Below, piece after piece: positions 44,401 to 57,700 of a stretch of DNA of 64,000 nt. The DNA lies in NCBI GenBank assembly GCA_963922205.1, contig CAWUHX010000350.1, positions 62,001 to 126,000 of the forward strand, in the 5' to 3' direction. Each line of letters starts with the position of its first letter. Positions within the stretch are counted from its first letter, which is position 1. This DNA comes from Romanomermis culicivorax. Taxonomy: Eukaryota; Nematoda; Enoplea; Mermithida; Mermithidae. The translations under genes and the position numbers were made by a program. Below the pieces are notes generated by a model. It worked only from the letters and a program-made list of their open reading frames with translations, was not told the DNA's origin and made no database searches.

Positions 44401-45710
44401 GATGGAGTGAAGCTTTTAACGAATACATAATCATTAAAATGAATTAAATTGATTTAATTTATTTAATTAAAATATATTAAATTGATTCAATTTATTTAAT
44501 TAAAATATATTAAATTGATTTAATTTATTTAATTAAAATATATTAAATTGATTTAATTTATTTAATCTAATTAAGTTATATTGAATCAAATTTGATTCAT
44601 AAAATTATAAAATATAAAATAATAAAATCAATAAAACTGTTAAATTAAATTGATTCAATTCAATTAACATAAATAGTCTAATTGATCAATTAAACTAACA
44701 AATTTAATTCAGTTAAATTGATATGATTTAATTCAATCATGATTTGATTCCTCTGAACAAAATTGATTCAAATTAGATGAATTCAATGATGTAATTCAAT
44801 TATATTAAATTAATTAAATTCAATAAAATTCAATTGACATAATTCAATTAATTTCAATGATATAATTGAATTAAACCTTAAGATTTAATTCAATTAAATT
44901 AGATTACCAAATTAATTTTGGTTCAGCTTATCCTATTTGATTGAATTGAATCGATTAAATTCAAGTAAATCAAGTCAGTTTAATTCTATGAAAAAATTTT
45001 TTATGAATTTAAATGATTCAATTCAATTAAATTAATATAATTCATTTCCATTAAAATTGATTCAATTCGAGTAAATCAAGTTAACTTAATTCAATTAAGT
45101 TACTATGATTTAACACAATCAAATCAATTGTTGAAATTAATATGATTCAATAAAATTAAATTAAATTGCTTAAATTCAGTTAAAATCAATTATTTAATTC
45201 AAAAATTTGATTCAATAATTTAATTTAAATCATTATTTCTATTATATTAAATTATATCGATAAAATTCAGTTAAATTCCATGATTTAATTCAATTAAATT
45301 CGATTATTTAATTCAATTAAATTCAGTTGATTTAATTAAATTAAATGCAATCTTTAAATTCACTTTTATTGAATCGATTTCATTCAACTAATCAGATTTA
45401 GTCAAATGTATTGAATCAATTTGATTAAATTAAACTGATTTAACTAAATTAGACTGATTCCATTTGAGTCGATGAACTTGGATTAATTGAATTGAATAAG
45501 TCAAATAGATGTAATTAACTTGAATGAACTAAATTCAATTGATAAATTAGAATATTTAAATTAAATTTATTCATTAAATAAAAATTAATTCAAATATATA
45601 AAATAAAATGAATTTAATTAAACTTAATTAAATTCAATTAATCGAATTGTCCACAAAATATATTTTACTGCCAATTAAATGACATTTTAATTTTCACGAA
45701 TAAAATTATT
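44224..45710. repeat. TTCAATTAAAT tract between genes
   Basis: The first 180 bp upstream of pseudo-protease B match the DNA upstream of the PAN gene at 51884 and may hold the promoter. From about 44430 the DNA is irregular ATTCAATTAAATTGATT repeats with no recognisable gene. Confidence 0.75.
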
Positions 45711-47611
45711 TTAGGAATATTTCGGGAAACGATTTTCGATCATGCCGCATACCGACCCAATGTATATCGCGTATGTATTCACCGCATCTTGCCTCTTTTC
45801 AGCGTGTTTTAGAAAACAGCCGTGGACGGAAGATGTGAAATGGGTACATCTGAAAAACAATACAATACAGTAGAATACAATAGAATACAATACAACACTA
45901 TAATATACAATACAATACAATACAATACAATACAATACAATACAATACAATACAATACTATACTATACTATACAATACTATACAATACTATACAATACAA
46001 TACAATAGAATACAATACAATACAATACAATACAATAGAATACAATACAATACAATACAATACAATACAATACTATACTATACAATACTATACAATACTA
46101 TAGAATACAATACAATAGAATACAATACAATACAATACAATACAATAGAATACAATACAATACAATACAATACAATACAATACAATACAATACAATACAA
46201 TACAATACAATACAATACAATACAATACAATACAATACAATACAATACAATACAATACAATACAATACAATACAATACAATACAATACAATACAATACAA
46301 TACAATACAATAGGATATGATGCAATACAATACAAAAAGATTTGATGCAATACAATACAGAAGGATATGATACAATACAATACAATAGGATATGATGCAA
46401 TACAATACAATGCTATACTATACTATACTATACAGTACTATACTATACTATACTATACTATACCATACTATACTATACTATACTATACTATACTATACTA
46501 TACTATACTATACTATACTATACTATACTATACTACACTATACTATACTATACTATACTATACTATACCATACTTACTGTAGGATACAATTTAATATAGA
46601 ACAGTACAATAATATACTGTAGTATACTATACTATACTATACTGTATTATACTATACCGTACTATACTATACTGTACTATACTATGCTGTACTATACTAT
46701 GCTGTACTATACTATACTGTACTATACAATACAGTATAATACAATACAATACTATACTATGCAATACAATACAATACAATACAATACAATACAATACAAT
46801 ACAATACAATAGGATACAGTGCAATAGTATACCGTACTATAGAATACAACAGAATTGAGTACAACAAAATACAATGCAATACAATACAATACAATACAAT
46901 ACTGTACTATACTATACCATAGTATACAATACAATACAATACACAATTGTACAATAATATACTATACTATACTATACTATACTATAGTATACTGTACTAT
47001 ACTGTATTATACAATACAGTAGAATACAATACTATACTATACTATACTATACTATACTATACTATACTATACTATACTATACTATACTATACTATACTAT
47101 ACTATACTATACTATACTATACTATACTATACTATACTATACTATACTATACTATACTATACTATACTATACTATACTATACTATACTATACTATACTAT
47201 ACTATACTATACTATACTATACTATACTATACTATACTATACTATACTATACTATACTATACTATACTATACTATACTATACTATACTATACTATACTAT
47301 ACTATACTATACTATACTATACTATACTATACTATACTATACTATACTATACTATACTATGCTATGGTATACTGTATGATAATATACTATAGTATACTCT
47401 GTTGCAAATAACAAACTCACTCTCGTTTGCGAATACATGACTCTTCGCATTGTTGATTCGTAAGACCATCGAGCCTGAAAATTTTCCTATCATCCAGCAC
47501 TATATCCAATCCGAAATAGTCGCAATTGTCCATTTTGGCCACCGATTCATCGGCGCAAAAAATATTGCGCAACAAGCGCAACAAAAGTAAGGCTAGGGGC
47601 CAAACTTTCAT
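45711..47611 (-). CDS. Small secreted single-PAN/Apple-domain protein
   Basis: Two exons, 47611-47421 and 45849-45711, join in phase (two bases plus one) to give 109 codons and a TAA. Residues 1-20 are a signal peptide (MKVWPLALLLLRLLRNIFC). The rest is one PAN/Apple domain with six Cys in the usual order: DNCDY, QQCEESC, ECTHF, HGCFLK, SVCG. PAN domains bind proteins or sugars outside the cell; no enzyme domain is present. The intron (about 1.6 kb) is almost wholly AATAC and CTATA arrays. Its PAN half matches exon 4 of the gene at 49340-51884 (CTHF start, same phase), so the two are paralogues over that part. Confidence 0.8.
45852..47400. repeat. AATAC and CTATA arrays in the PAN-gene intron
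   Basis: AATAC runs fill 45856-46315 and 46740-46920, and CTATA runs fill 46410-46570 and 46960-47365. Single-base variants (GATAC, TGTAC) are scattered through them. The two motifs differ by simple changes and alternate, so they probably grew from one seed. Confidence 0.95.
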
Positions 47612-47849
47612 TTCTAGGTTTATTTTATTTGTTCGTTTTGAAATAGCGATAGATTGAACAATGATTCGTCAGCAAATTTGGTGAAATCTTATCAGCTAGT
47701 GCGGCGTCATTGTTATTTTTGAGAAAAAAACACATTTTAGAACAAAACATATTACAATGGGTGCATATTAGAAGGAAAAAAAGAAAAAAATATATAGGTA
47801 AATTCTAAACATATGCAAACAAATATACGAAAAGCAACTTTTTAATGTG

Positions 47850-48880
47850 CCTGAATGTTATAAGATGCACTATGTTTCAACATGGAATATGTTATAGCAT
47901 TATATGTGTTATAAGATGATATATGTTATAACATTGTATCTGCACTATCCTATGTTACACCACAGCGCATGTAATAACACAGGCAATGTCATAACATAGC
48001 CTGTTTTATAACTCCTCATGTTATAAGATACCCAATGTTATACTATTCCACTATCTTATAACATACTCTGTGTTATTACGTACCCCGTGTTATAACATGC
48101 CCAAGATACAATGATGCAACATATACAATGTTATAACATATTCCATGCCGAAGGATAGTGCGTCTTATAACATAAAGGTATGATATACACAAAAGATACC
48201 CATGTACAAAGTATAGTCATCGAAGTATACGGCCTTAGCTGTGTGGTACGATACATGTACTGTACAAAGTTTAGTCGACAATCTAATAACATGCAAAATC
48301 ATATAACATGCATGAAAATACACAGGGTGTGTTGTTCCATTGTTATAGAATATCATATGTTACAGCATATAGTATGTTATATAACAGCCAATGTTATAGC
48401 ATGCCTTATGTTATAACATACACTGTCCAATAACAAAGCCTGTGTTACAACATACATCCTTGTATTACGGCAGCATCATGTAACATATTTGATGTTGAAA
48501 CATAGGGTGTGTTATAACATAAGCATATGGTATACACAAAAGATACCCATGTACAAAACATAGTCATCAAAGCAGACCACATTAACTGTGTGGGGTATAG
48601 ACATGCTAAAGATGTTATATGTTATAACATATCCCATGCTATAGCATATCTAATGCTATAGAATAAGAATAAGCAATGTTATAATACACCCCATGTTACA
48701 ACATATGGTGTGTTATAATGGCCGAGACGTGATGTTACAACATATACCACTTTACAACATATACAATGTTATAACATATTTGATGTTGAAACATAGGGCA
48801 TCTTATATCATAACGATGTAATATACACAAAAGATACCCATGTACAAAACATAGTCATACCCCATTAACTGAGTAGGGCC
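47850..48880. repeat. ATGTTATAACAT palindrome array 4
   Basis: About 1 kb between the two PAN genes. It shares long units with arrays 3 and 5. 47612-47850, to its left, is AT-rich DNA upstream of the small PAN gene with no clear feature beyond a possible AACCTAG acceptor next to the ATG. Confidence 0.8.
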
Positions 48881-48881
48881 T

Positions 48882-49165
48882 ACCCTTAAGATAATTGGTA
48901 ACTATGAATACTAGCTGGTAAATAGCTAAGTTTAATAAGGCTAACTAACACAACATGCAATAGTAATGTAGTGAATAGTACAATAAATAATGCAAAACTG
49001 CACAACATATATACTATCGTGGAAAATCACGGAATATTCTAGAACAATGTACAATCTAAGAGAATGTTATAGAATATTGCGGTAAATTCTAGAACTTTCT
49101 GGGACAATTCACTACATGAAATGTACCTGCACATCATATTATGTGATCATACTGTAAGATTACAC
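48882..49165 (-). repeat. Heat-shock-element repeat, copy f
   Basis: On the - strand: CTTACAGTATGATCACATAA, GTGCAGGTACATTTCATG, aGAAagTTCtaGAAtt, gTTCtaGAAtaTTCc, then TATATAT and the common tail with TTAGCCTTATTAAAC. It lies just 3' of the PAN gene at 49340. Confidence 0.75.
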
Positions 49166-49339
49166 CGGAAAATTAAAAAAAAAATTTGCATGTAAATTAT
49201 TCAAATTTAGCTATTAAAAAAAGTTGAAAACATTAAAAAATTTAAAACTTTATTAAAATGATAATTAAAACAGATCAAATATGACAAATTGCGTTTACCA
49301 TATTGAATAATAATTTTTTCATTCAACACATACCAATGT

Positions 49340-51884
49340 TCATTTGCCATGTCTAATAAAATTAGGAAGCAAAAAGGAAGGAGGCGGGCTCGGCCTTGGA
49401 CGTGCGTTTTGCTGCCGAGGAGCTTCTGAAATAAATCTACCTTTTGACATTTATAAATGTGAAATATATTTGATTAAATATTTTATATTTAAATATTTTA
49501 TATTTAAATATTTTATATTTAAATATTTTATATTTAAATATTTTATATTTAAATATTTAAATTTTTATATTTTTAATTTAAATATTTCAAATTGTTATAT
49601 CTTTAATTTGAATATTTTAAATTTTTATATTTTTAATTTAAATATTATATATTTGATATTTATATATTATATAGCTATATGTTATATATAAGCTTACTTC
49701 TAAATTTGGACAATATCACTCCGCATTGACTATCCAACTGTTCTGTGAAACTTTCAATGATGTCTTCCTCGATTGATGCATATTTCATGAAACAAACTGG
49801 TTTTTGCGGCCAATAGGAACTTGGTACCCAATGAAAATGTGTACATCTAGAAAAGTGTACAAAAATGTACGACCTTCCGTACGAAAGACTATAAAATTTT
49901 ACAAGCCGTCATTTTTGCACAGTATTGCGCAATTTTCAGGTGTCGTAACATCTTTCACGTTCGAAATATCATTGCCATCGTAGGCGCAATTGGCATTGAG
50001 AGCAATGTCGTGTAATAGGCCTGGTCAAAAAAGTATAGATGATTAAAAAATTAGCACGTAAACTTCGTACTGGGGCTTGCCATGCTCACAACATAACATA
50101 TGTTACAACATTGCCTATGTTATAACACTGTGTATGTTATAATACGTATATCCATTAATGTGGGGTATATTACAATGTGAAACATGTTAATATATAGGAT
50201 ATGTTATAGCATATGTTATGTTAAAGCATATCTTAAGTTATTGCATATACAATCTTATAGACTACCCCATGTTATTACATACTGTGTATTATAACATAGC
50301 TCCTCAAGTTGTAACATACCCAGTGTTATACCATGCTACCATTTTATAGCATACGCGGTGCAATAAGATACCTCATGTTACAACATGCCCAAATTACAAT
50401 GTTGCAACATATACTATCTTATCACACATCATCGACAGTCGTCTTACTGTAGTGCATGTCGGTACGTGTGCGTTTGGTCTCTCTCTCAGTGTGTGTTATA
50501 AATTGTTTATCGTATCTTCAACATTGGTTGCCTTATTTCGTACTCCCCATATGCCTACATTTTGTTGGTGTTTTTCTTGTAGTGCATGACATACCCTGTG
50601 TTATAACATACCCCGTGTTATAGCATTATATTATGTATATCCTTTTTATGTCGTGTGTGTTAGGATGCACGACATCTTATACATATACTATGTTATAGCA
50701 TATCTTATCTTATAGCATACACCATAATATAAAATGCACCTGTTATAACATAGCATGTGCTATAACATACCACGACATACACAGAGTGATAATATAGCCT
50801 GTGTTATATATGTTATAACATACGCCATGTTACACCAAACTACTATGTCATAACATGCCCCGTGTTATAACATACCCTATTCTATAACATGTCCCAGACA
50901 CAACGTTCCAACACATACTATCTTATTACATATACAATGTTATAACATATTGTATGTTCAAACATAGGGCATCTTATAACATGACTAAATAGTATACACA
51001 AAAGATACCCATATACAAAACATAGGCTTCAAAGTATAGCTGCTTAACGGTGTGGGTAGTTCACAAATTTAGTCGATGATGTAAATTTGTATAATAGGCA
51101 TGACAATACATGGCTAACATAACACATGCTAAAAGATGTGACATGTTACAATATATCCCATGTTATAGCATATCTTATGTTATAAAATAGTCAATGTTAT
51201 AACATGCCCTGTGTTACAACATACGTCCCTATGTTATAACATATCTTATAACATATTTCATGTTGAAGCATAGCATGTGTTATAACATGTGCCTATGATA
51301 TACACAAAAGATACTCATGTACAAAACATAATCATTGAAGTATACATGGGGTGTAGTATCATGTAATATGATATGTATTGCATGTTACCGGAAAGTTCTA
51401 GAAACTTCTACGTATATTCTAGAATATTGCGTAATTTTCCGTGATGGTGTATATGCCGTGTTATTTTCCATAGTCATTTATTTTACTATTCAGTACATTA
51501 CTATTGTATGTTGTGTTAGTTAGCCTTATTAAACTTAGCTATTTACCAGCTAGTATTCCAGTTGGATATTTGCCAATTATGCCCAGGTTAATCTATTTTC
51601 AACTTAATAGTACTAATTAAAATTAATTAAAATAATTAATTAATTTAATTAAAATAATTTAATTAATTTAATGAAAAATTATTAATTAAAACTTCTGTAT
51701 CATACTTGTACAGGATTTACCATGTTTCACTTGCATGCGATTATTTAATCGATTAGATGCAGGTCGTTGACAATCAATTTGTTGATTTAAAACGATTAAC
51801 CACACCTTAAATTAAAGTAATTAAATGCTATTATGGAATAATGACAAAAAAAAGTATTACAAAAATTGTCAAACGCCTTGCCAT
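49340..51884 (-). CDS. Chimeric secreted PAN-domain protein
   Basis: Five exons join in phase: 51884-51861, 51805-51721, 50020-49903, 49846-49698 and 49425-49340, giving 153 codons plus TGA. Exons 1-2 encode a signal peptide (MARRLTIF, VWLIVLNQQIDC) and a short pro-segment very close to exons 1-2 of pseudo-protease B. Exons 3-4 encode one PAN/Apple domain with six Cys (NANCAY, ENCAILC, GLCTHF, KPVCFMK, SQCG) related to the gene at 45711-47611. Exon 5 adds a Pro/Arg-rich tail (RPRPSPPPSF). The split phases (one plus two; two plus one) fit throughout. The gene looks like a fusion of a duplicated astacin-gene 5' end with a PAN gene. Its role is unknown; secretion and binding are likely. Confidence 0.8.
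49430..49690. repeat. ATTTTATATTTAAAT tandem repeat
   Basis: A 15-bp unit repeats about five times (49485-49560), followed by decayed AATTTTTATATTTTTAATTT words, in intron 4 of the chimeric PAN gene. Confidence 0.8.
50085..51345. repeat. ATGTTATAACAT palindrome array 5
   Basis: About 1.25 kb in intron 2 of the chimeric PAN gene, the same relative place as array 3 in pseudo-protease B. A non-repeat patch at 50420-50590 (CATCGACAGTCGTCTTACTG, GTGTGCGTTTGGTCTCTCTC) interrupts it; I do not recognise that patch. Confidence 0.8.
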
Positions 51885-52060
51885 AATAAAAGTTTCTGGT
51901 ACTGTATTCTAAAATCCGGAAATTAAATGCGAAATTTTTTATTGAAGAAAATTAGCATATACATTTTAGAGTTGAAAATCAAATAATTAATAATTCAGTG
52001 TGAAAAGTGTTGAAAGTATTTATTAACGAGTTGGAATACGCATCAAACTTTGGAATACAT
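51240..52060. repeat. Segmental duplication, copy 2 (partner 43560-44400)
   Basis: See the partner entry. The match ends near the GAGTTGGAATACGCATCAAAC region, after which AT repeats differ. It covers the 5' flank and first two exons of the chimeric PAN gene. Confidence 0.8.
51348..51615 (+). repeat. Heat-shock-element repeat, copy d
   Basis: gGAAagTTCtaGAAacTTCt (four units), aTTCtaGAAtaTT (last unit decayed), GTGTATATGCC, and the common tail to TTTTCAACTTA. It lies 106 bp from exon 2 of the chimeric PAN gene, the same place as copy c in pseudo-protease B. Confidence 0.8.
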
Positions 52061-54425
52061 AATTTAACAATTGAATTAAAATCAAATAAAATTCAATTAA
52101 ATTTTAATTAAATGAAATATATTTAATCCAATTAAATAAAATATTTTAATTTAATGAAATCAATCAAATATAACGAATGCAATTAAATGAAGTCTACTTG
52201 ATTCAATTGAATAAAACATATTAAATTCAATTCAATAAAATATGTTTCATGCAATTGAATAAGATTTACTTGATTCAATTAAATGAAATATAATTAATTC
52301 AATTAAATCAAATATAATTAGTTCATTTAAATAGAATATATATTAAATTCGATTAATATAATTAAAAAATATATTCAATTCAATCAAACGAAATAGGATT
52401 AATTCAACTAAATGAAACATATTTAATTCAATTGAATGAAATATATTTGATTTAATTAAATAAAATATTTTCAGTTTAATTAAACAAAACATATTCAATT
52501 TAATTCAATTAAATAAAATATTTTCAATCCAATTAAATAAAATGTTTAAATAAAATATTTTAATTCAATGAAAACAAATATATCTAATTAAATAAAATAT
52601 TTTAATTCAATGAAATCAAATATATTTAATTAAATAATTAAATTCAATGAAATCAAATATATTCAATTAAATAAAATAGTTTAATTCAATTAAATCAAAT
52701 ATATTTAATGCAATCAAATAAAATCTACTTGATTCAATTGAAGAAAATATATTAAATTCAATTCAATAAAATATGTTTCATGCAATTGAATAAGATTTAC
52801 TTGATTCAATTAAATGAAATATAATTAATTCAATTAAATCAAATATAATTAATTCATTTGAATAGAATATATATTAAATTCAATTAATATAATTGAAAAA
52901 ATATATTCAATTCAATCAAACGAAATATATTTAATTCAATTGAATGGAATATATTCAGTTCAATTAAATAAAATATTTTCAATTCAATTAAAAAAATATA
53001 TTCAATTTAATTCAATTAAATAAAATATTTTTAATCCAATTAAATAAAATATTTTAATTCAATGAAATCAAATATATTTAATTAAATAATTAAATTCAAT
53101 CAAATCAAATATATTTAATTAAATAAAATAGTTTAATTCAATTAAATCAAATATATTTAATGCAATCAAATAAAATCTACTTGATTCAATTGAAGAAAAT
53201 ATATTAAATTCAACTAAATAATCAAATAGATTCAAACTAATCTAATTAAACTGATTCAATTGAAATAATCAATTAATCAATAAATAATTGATCATTATTA
53301 AATTGAATTCAATCACATAATGGAAAAATTAAATATATCTGGTTATATCAAATAAAACAGATTAAATTCAGTTGAATAAAATATATTTAATACAATAAAA
53401 TTAGATATATTTAATCCAATTAAATACAATATTTAATTTAATGAAATCAAATATATTTAATTCAATTGAATGCAACATATTCAACTCTTTTAATCGATCA
53501 ATAAATAATTAATCATTATTAAATTGAATACAATTAAATAATAGAAAATTAAAAATATTCAATTCAATTCAATAAAACAGATTTAATTCAATTAAATAAA
53601 ATATATTCAATTCAATTAAATGAAAAATACAATTCGATTAAATAGAATATATTCAATTCAATGAAATTAAATATAATTAATCCAATTAAAAAATATGTTT
53701 AATTCGATTTAATCAAATATATTCAATTCAATTAAATAATGGAATTGATTCAATATAATCTAACTGAACTGCTTCAATTGAATTAATCAATAATTACTGA
53801 TTTAATTCGGATTTGATCGATTTAATTGATTTAAATAAAACTTGATTGACTTTATTGATTTAATTAGGATGGATTTAATTAGGATTTAATTAGGATGATT
53901 AAAATTAGGATTTAATTAGGATGATTAAAATTTGATCAATTTACTTACAAATTGGTTAGTTTACTAGAAAATCGATTAATTGAATTCATTTGATTGAAAT
54001 TTGATTGGTTTAACTAAAATTTGATTCATTCAATTGATTAAATTTAAACTGAATTAATCTGATTGAATTTCGATTGATTTAGTTGATTTAACTGAAATTT
54101 GATTGATTTAAATTATTTAATTAAATTTGATTAAATTAAAGTTTGATTTATTTAATTGAGTTGATTCAAATCGATTAAGGTAAATCATTTAAATTCAGTT
54201 GAATGAACTGAATCAAATTGAGAAAAATGAATTAATTAAATCTGATTAATTGAATTGTATGGAATCAATAAGATTTAATAAAATCAAATTGATCAAAACA
54301 AGATGTTAAATTATTGAACTGTCAATTGAATAATTGAATTCATAAATTAAAATATTGAATTTATTAATTAAATTTGATATTTAAATTCAATATATTCAAA
54401 TATAACATAATTAAATTAAATAAAA
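52061..54425. repeat. TTCAATTAAATAAAATAT tract
   Basis: Irregular repeats of AATTCAATTAAATAAAATAT. One block of about 500 bp is duplicated (52170-52380 and 52700-52900 share TCTACTTGATTCAATTGAA and ATATGTTTCATGCAATTG). It lies upstream of the chimeric PAN gene; no gene seen. Confidence 0.85.
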
Positions 54426-54745
54426 TATAATCAAATAAATTAAAAATTATTAAATTAAAAATTATTAAATTAAAAATTATTAAATTAAAAATTTTTAAAT
54501 TAAAAATTATTAAATTAAAAATTATTAAATTAAAAATTTTAAAATTAAAAATTATTAAATTAAAAATTATTAAATTAAAAATTATTAAATTAAAATTATT
54601 AAATTAAAAATTATTAAATTAAGAATTATTAAATTAAAAATTATTAAATTAAAAATTATTAAATTAAAAATTATTAAATTAAAAATTATTAAATTAAAAA
54701 TTATTAAATTAAAAATTATTAAATTAAAAATTATTAAATTAAATA
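54426..54745. repeat. 15-bp array AAATTAAAAATTATT
   Basis: About 21 nearly identical 15-bp units, with a few single-base changes. Confidence 0.95.
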
Positions 54746-54759
54746 GGATTGAATTGAAT

Positions 54760-57700
54760 ATAATCGATTTAAATAATGAATTTTCATGAAAAAATCAAAA
54801 TTTTAAATTTTCGATCTAAAAAATTTGAACTTCCATATTTTATCTGAAATTAAAATACAAAAATTTTGAAAATTTTCAAATTAAATTTGGAAATTTTATC
54901 AATTTCTACATATTTAATACGTGCCAATTCGCAATTTTTATCAAAAAAAGCTTGAAATTTTGAAATTTTTTCAATCAAAAAATCCAAATTTAAAGTTTTA
55001 TTTTTGAGAAAAAAATTCAAAAAATTGAAATTTTTGAAGTTGAACTTTGAATTTTTTCCATCATTTTAGAATCTTTTCAATTTTGTAAAAATATGCAATT
55101 TTTGAGCTAATTTTGTTTAAATTTTGGCATTTTTGAACGAAATTTCCGAAAAAAAAAAACAAAAAATTTTCCAACAAAATTCTAATTTTTGTGGAAATTC
55201 GGAATTTTTGAGTTTTTATCGTTTAAATTTCGGCATTTTTGAGCAAAACTTTATAAAAACTTTGTAAAAAATTACCCGTATGAATTTTAATTTGTGTAGA
55301 AATGTGAATTTTTGAACTTATTTTTCGCCTAGATTTTCGCATTTTTGAGAAAAATTTTCCGAAAATTTGCCATCAAAATTTTAATTTTAGTGAAAATGTG
55401 CAATTTTTTGCTAGTTTTCCGTTTAAATATTCGCCTTTTTGAGCCAAATTTCATGTGTTTTGCATAAAATTTTCAATTTATTTTGCATTTTTGAATAAAA
55501 TTTTGTGAAAAATTTAGAATTTTCGGGCTATTCTTCATGTAAATTTCGGCATTTTTTCTAAAACTCACCCGTTTTTGTAAAGAATATTACCATAAAAATT
55601 TTAATTCTTATAAAAATTTGCAATTTATGAGCTTTTTTTTGTTTAAATTTTAGCATTTTTGATCAAAATGTTGTGAAAAATTTGCCGTCAAAATTTTAAT
55701 TTTAATAAAAAATTTGAAATTTTTGAGCTTTTTTCGTTTAAATTAACAAAATTCTCAAAAAATTTCCATAAAAATTTGGATTTTTGTAAAAATGTGCAAT
55801 TTTTGGCTTATTTTTCGTAAAAATTTTGGCATTTTTGAAGGAAAGTTTTTCATAAAAGTTATAATTTTTGTAAAAATGTGCAATTTTTTCAGTTCAATTT
55901 TGATTTTTTTCAGGAAAAATGTTGCATATTTTGTAAAAAATTTGGACCACAAATTTTCAATTCTTATAAAAATTTGAAATTTTCCAGCTTTTTTCGTTTA
56001 AATTTCGGTATTTTTGAGCAAAATTTTATCGAAAATTTGGCATTAAAATTTCAATTTTTTGCAAAAATTTTCAGTTTTGAGCTTATTTTTCGTCTGGATT
56101 TTGGAACTTTTGAAGGAAATTTCCAAAAAAATTATGTCAATTTTTAAAAAAAATTGCTATAAAAATTTGAATTTTTGTAGAAAATTACAATTTTTGGTTT
56201 AAATTTCGGCGTTTTTTAACAAAATTTGCGCAAAAATTTCGCTAGTTTTGTAAAAAATTTGTCATCAATTTATAAAAATTAGCAACTTTTAGCCAATTTT
56301 TCATCTGAATACTGGCATTTTTGAACAAAATTTGTCAAAATGTAAAAATTTTAATTTTTGCAAAAATGTGCAGTTTTTGGCTTATGGCTTATATCAAGTC
56401 TGAATTTTGACATTTTCAAACAAAAATTTAAGGTTTTTTTGAAAAAAGAAACCATAAAAGTTAAAATTTTCAAACAAATTTGCAATTTATAAGCTTTTTT
56501 CGTTCAAATTTTAGCATTTTTGAGCAAAATTTTGTAACAAATCTGACAATGAAATTCAAATTTTTGCAAAAATTTGCAATTTTCAAGCTTTCAAATTTTA
56601 ATTTTTATAAAAATTTGAATGTTTTGAGCTTTTTTCGTTTAAATTTCGGCATTTTGAGCAGAAGTTTGCGACAAAATTGATATGGAAATTCAAATTTTTA
56701 TTAAAAATTGCAATTTTTAAGCTTTTTCCCTTTAAATTCTGACATTTTTGAACAAAATTTCCCAAAAAGTTGTATGTTTTGTAGAAACGAAAATTTGAAT
56801 TTCTGAAAAAATATGCAATTTTTGAGCTAATTTCGTTTAAATTTTGGTATTTTTGAACGAAATTTGCGAAAAAAAACAAAAAATTTTCCTACAAAATTCT
56901 AATTTTTGTGGAAATTCGGAATTTTTGAGTTTTTATCGTTTAAATTTCGGCATTTTTGAGCAAAACTTTATAAAAACTTTGTAAAAAATTACCCGTATGA
57001 ATTTTAATTTGTGTAGAAATGTGAATTTTTGAGCTTATTTTTCGTCTAGATTTTCGCATTTTTGAGAAAAATTTTCCGAAAATTTTCCATAAAAATTTGA
57101 ATTTTTGTGAAAGTGTGCAATTTTTAGCTTATTTTCGTCTAAATATTGGCGTTTTTGAACAACATTTTTGAAAAAAATTTGCCATCAAAATTTTAATTTT
57201 AGTGAAAATGTGCAATTTTTAGCTAGTTTTCCGTTTAAATATTCGCCTTTTTGAGCAAAATTTCATGTGTTTTGTATAAAATTTTCAATTTATTTTGCAT
57301 TTTTGAATAAAATTTTGTGAAAAATTTGGAATTTTCGGGCTATTCTTCGTGTAAATTTCGGCATTTTTTCTAAAACTCACCTGTTTTTGTAAAGAATATT
57401 ACCATAAAAATTTTAATTCTTATAAAAATTTGCAATTTATGAGCTTTTTTTGTTTAAACTTTAGCATTTTTGAGCAAAATGTTGTGAAAAATTTGCCGTC
57501 AAAATTTTAATTTTGATAAAAATTTGAAATTTTTGAGCTTTTTTTCGTTTAAATTAACAAAATTCTCAAAACATTTCCATAAAAATTTGGATTTTTGTAA
57601 AAATGTGCAATTTTTGGCTTATTTTTCGTTTAAATTTTGGCATTTTTGAGCAGAATTCCGTGAAAATTTTCCATTAAAATTTTTATTTCTGCAAAAATTT

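Noticed and set aside
45711-47411. Long frames of Tyr-Cys-Ile-Val and Thr-Ile-Leu-Tyr, and similar ones at 2596-3936
   Set aside because: AATAC/CTATA/ATTAC microsatellites lack stops in some frames; only the 45711-45849 end is a real exon.
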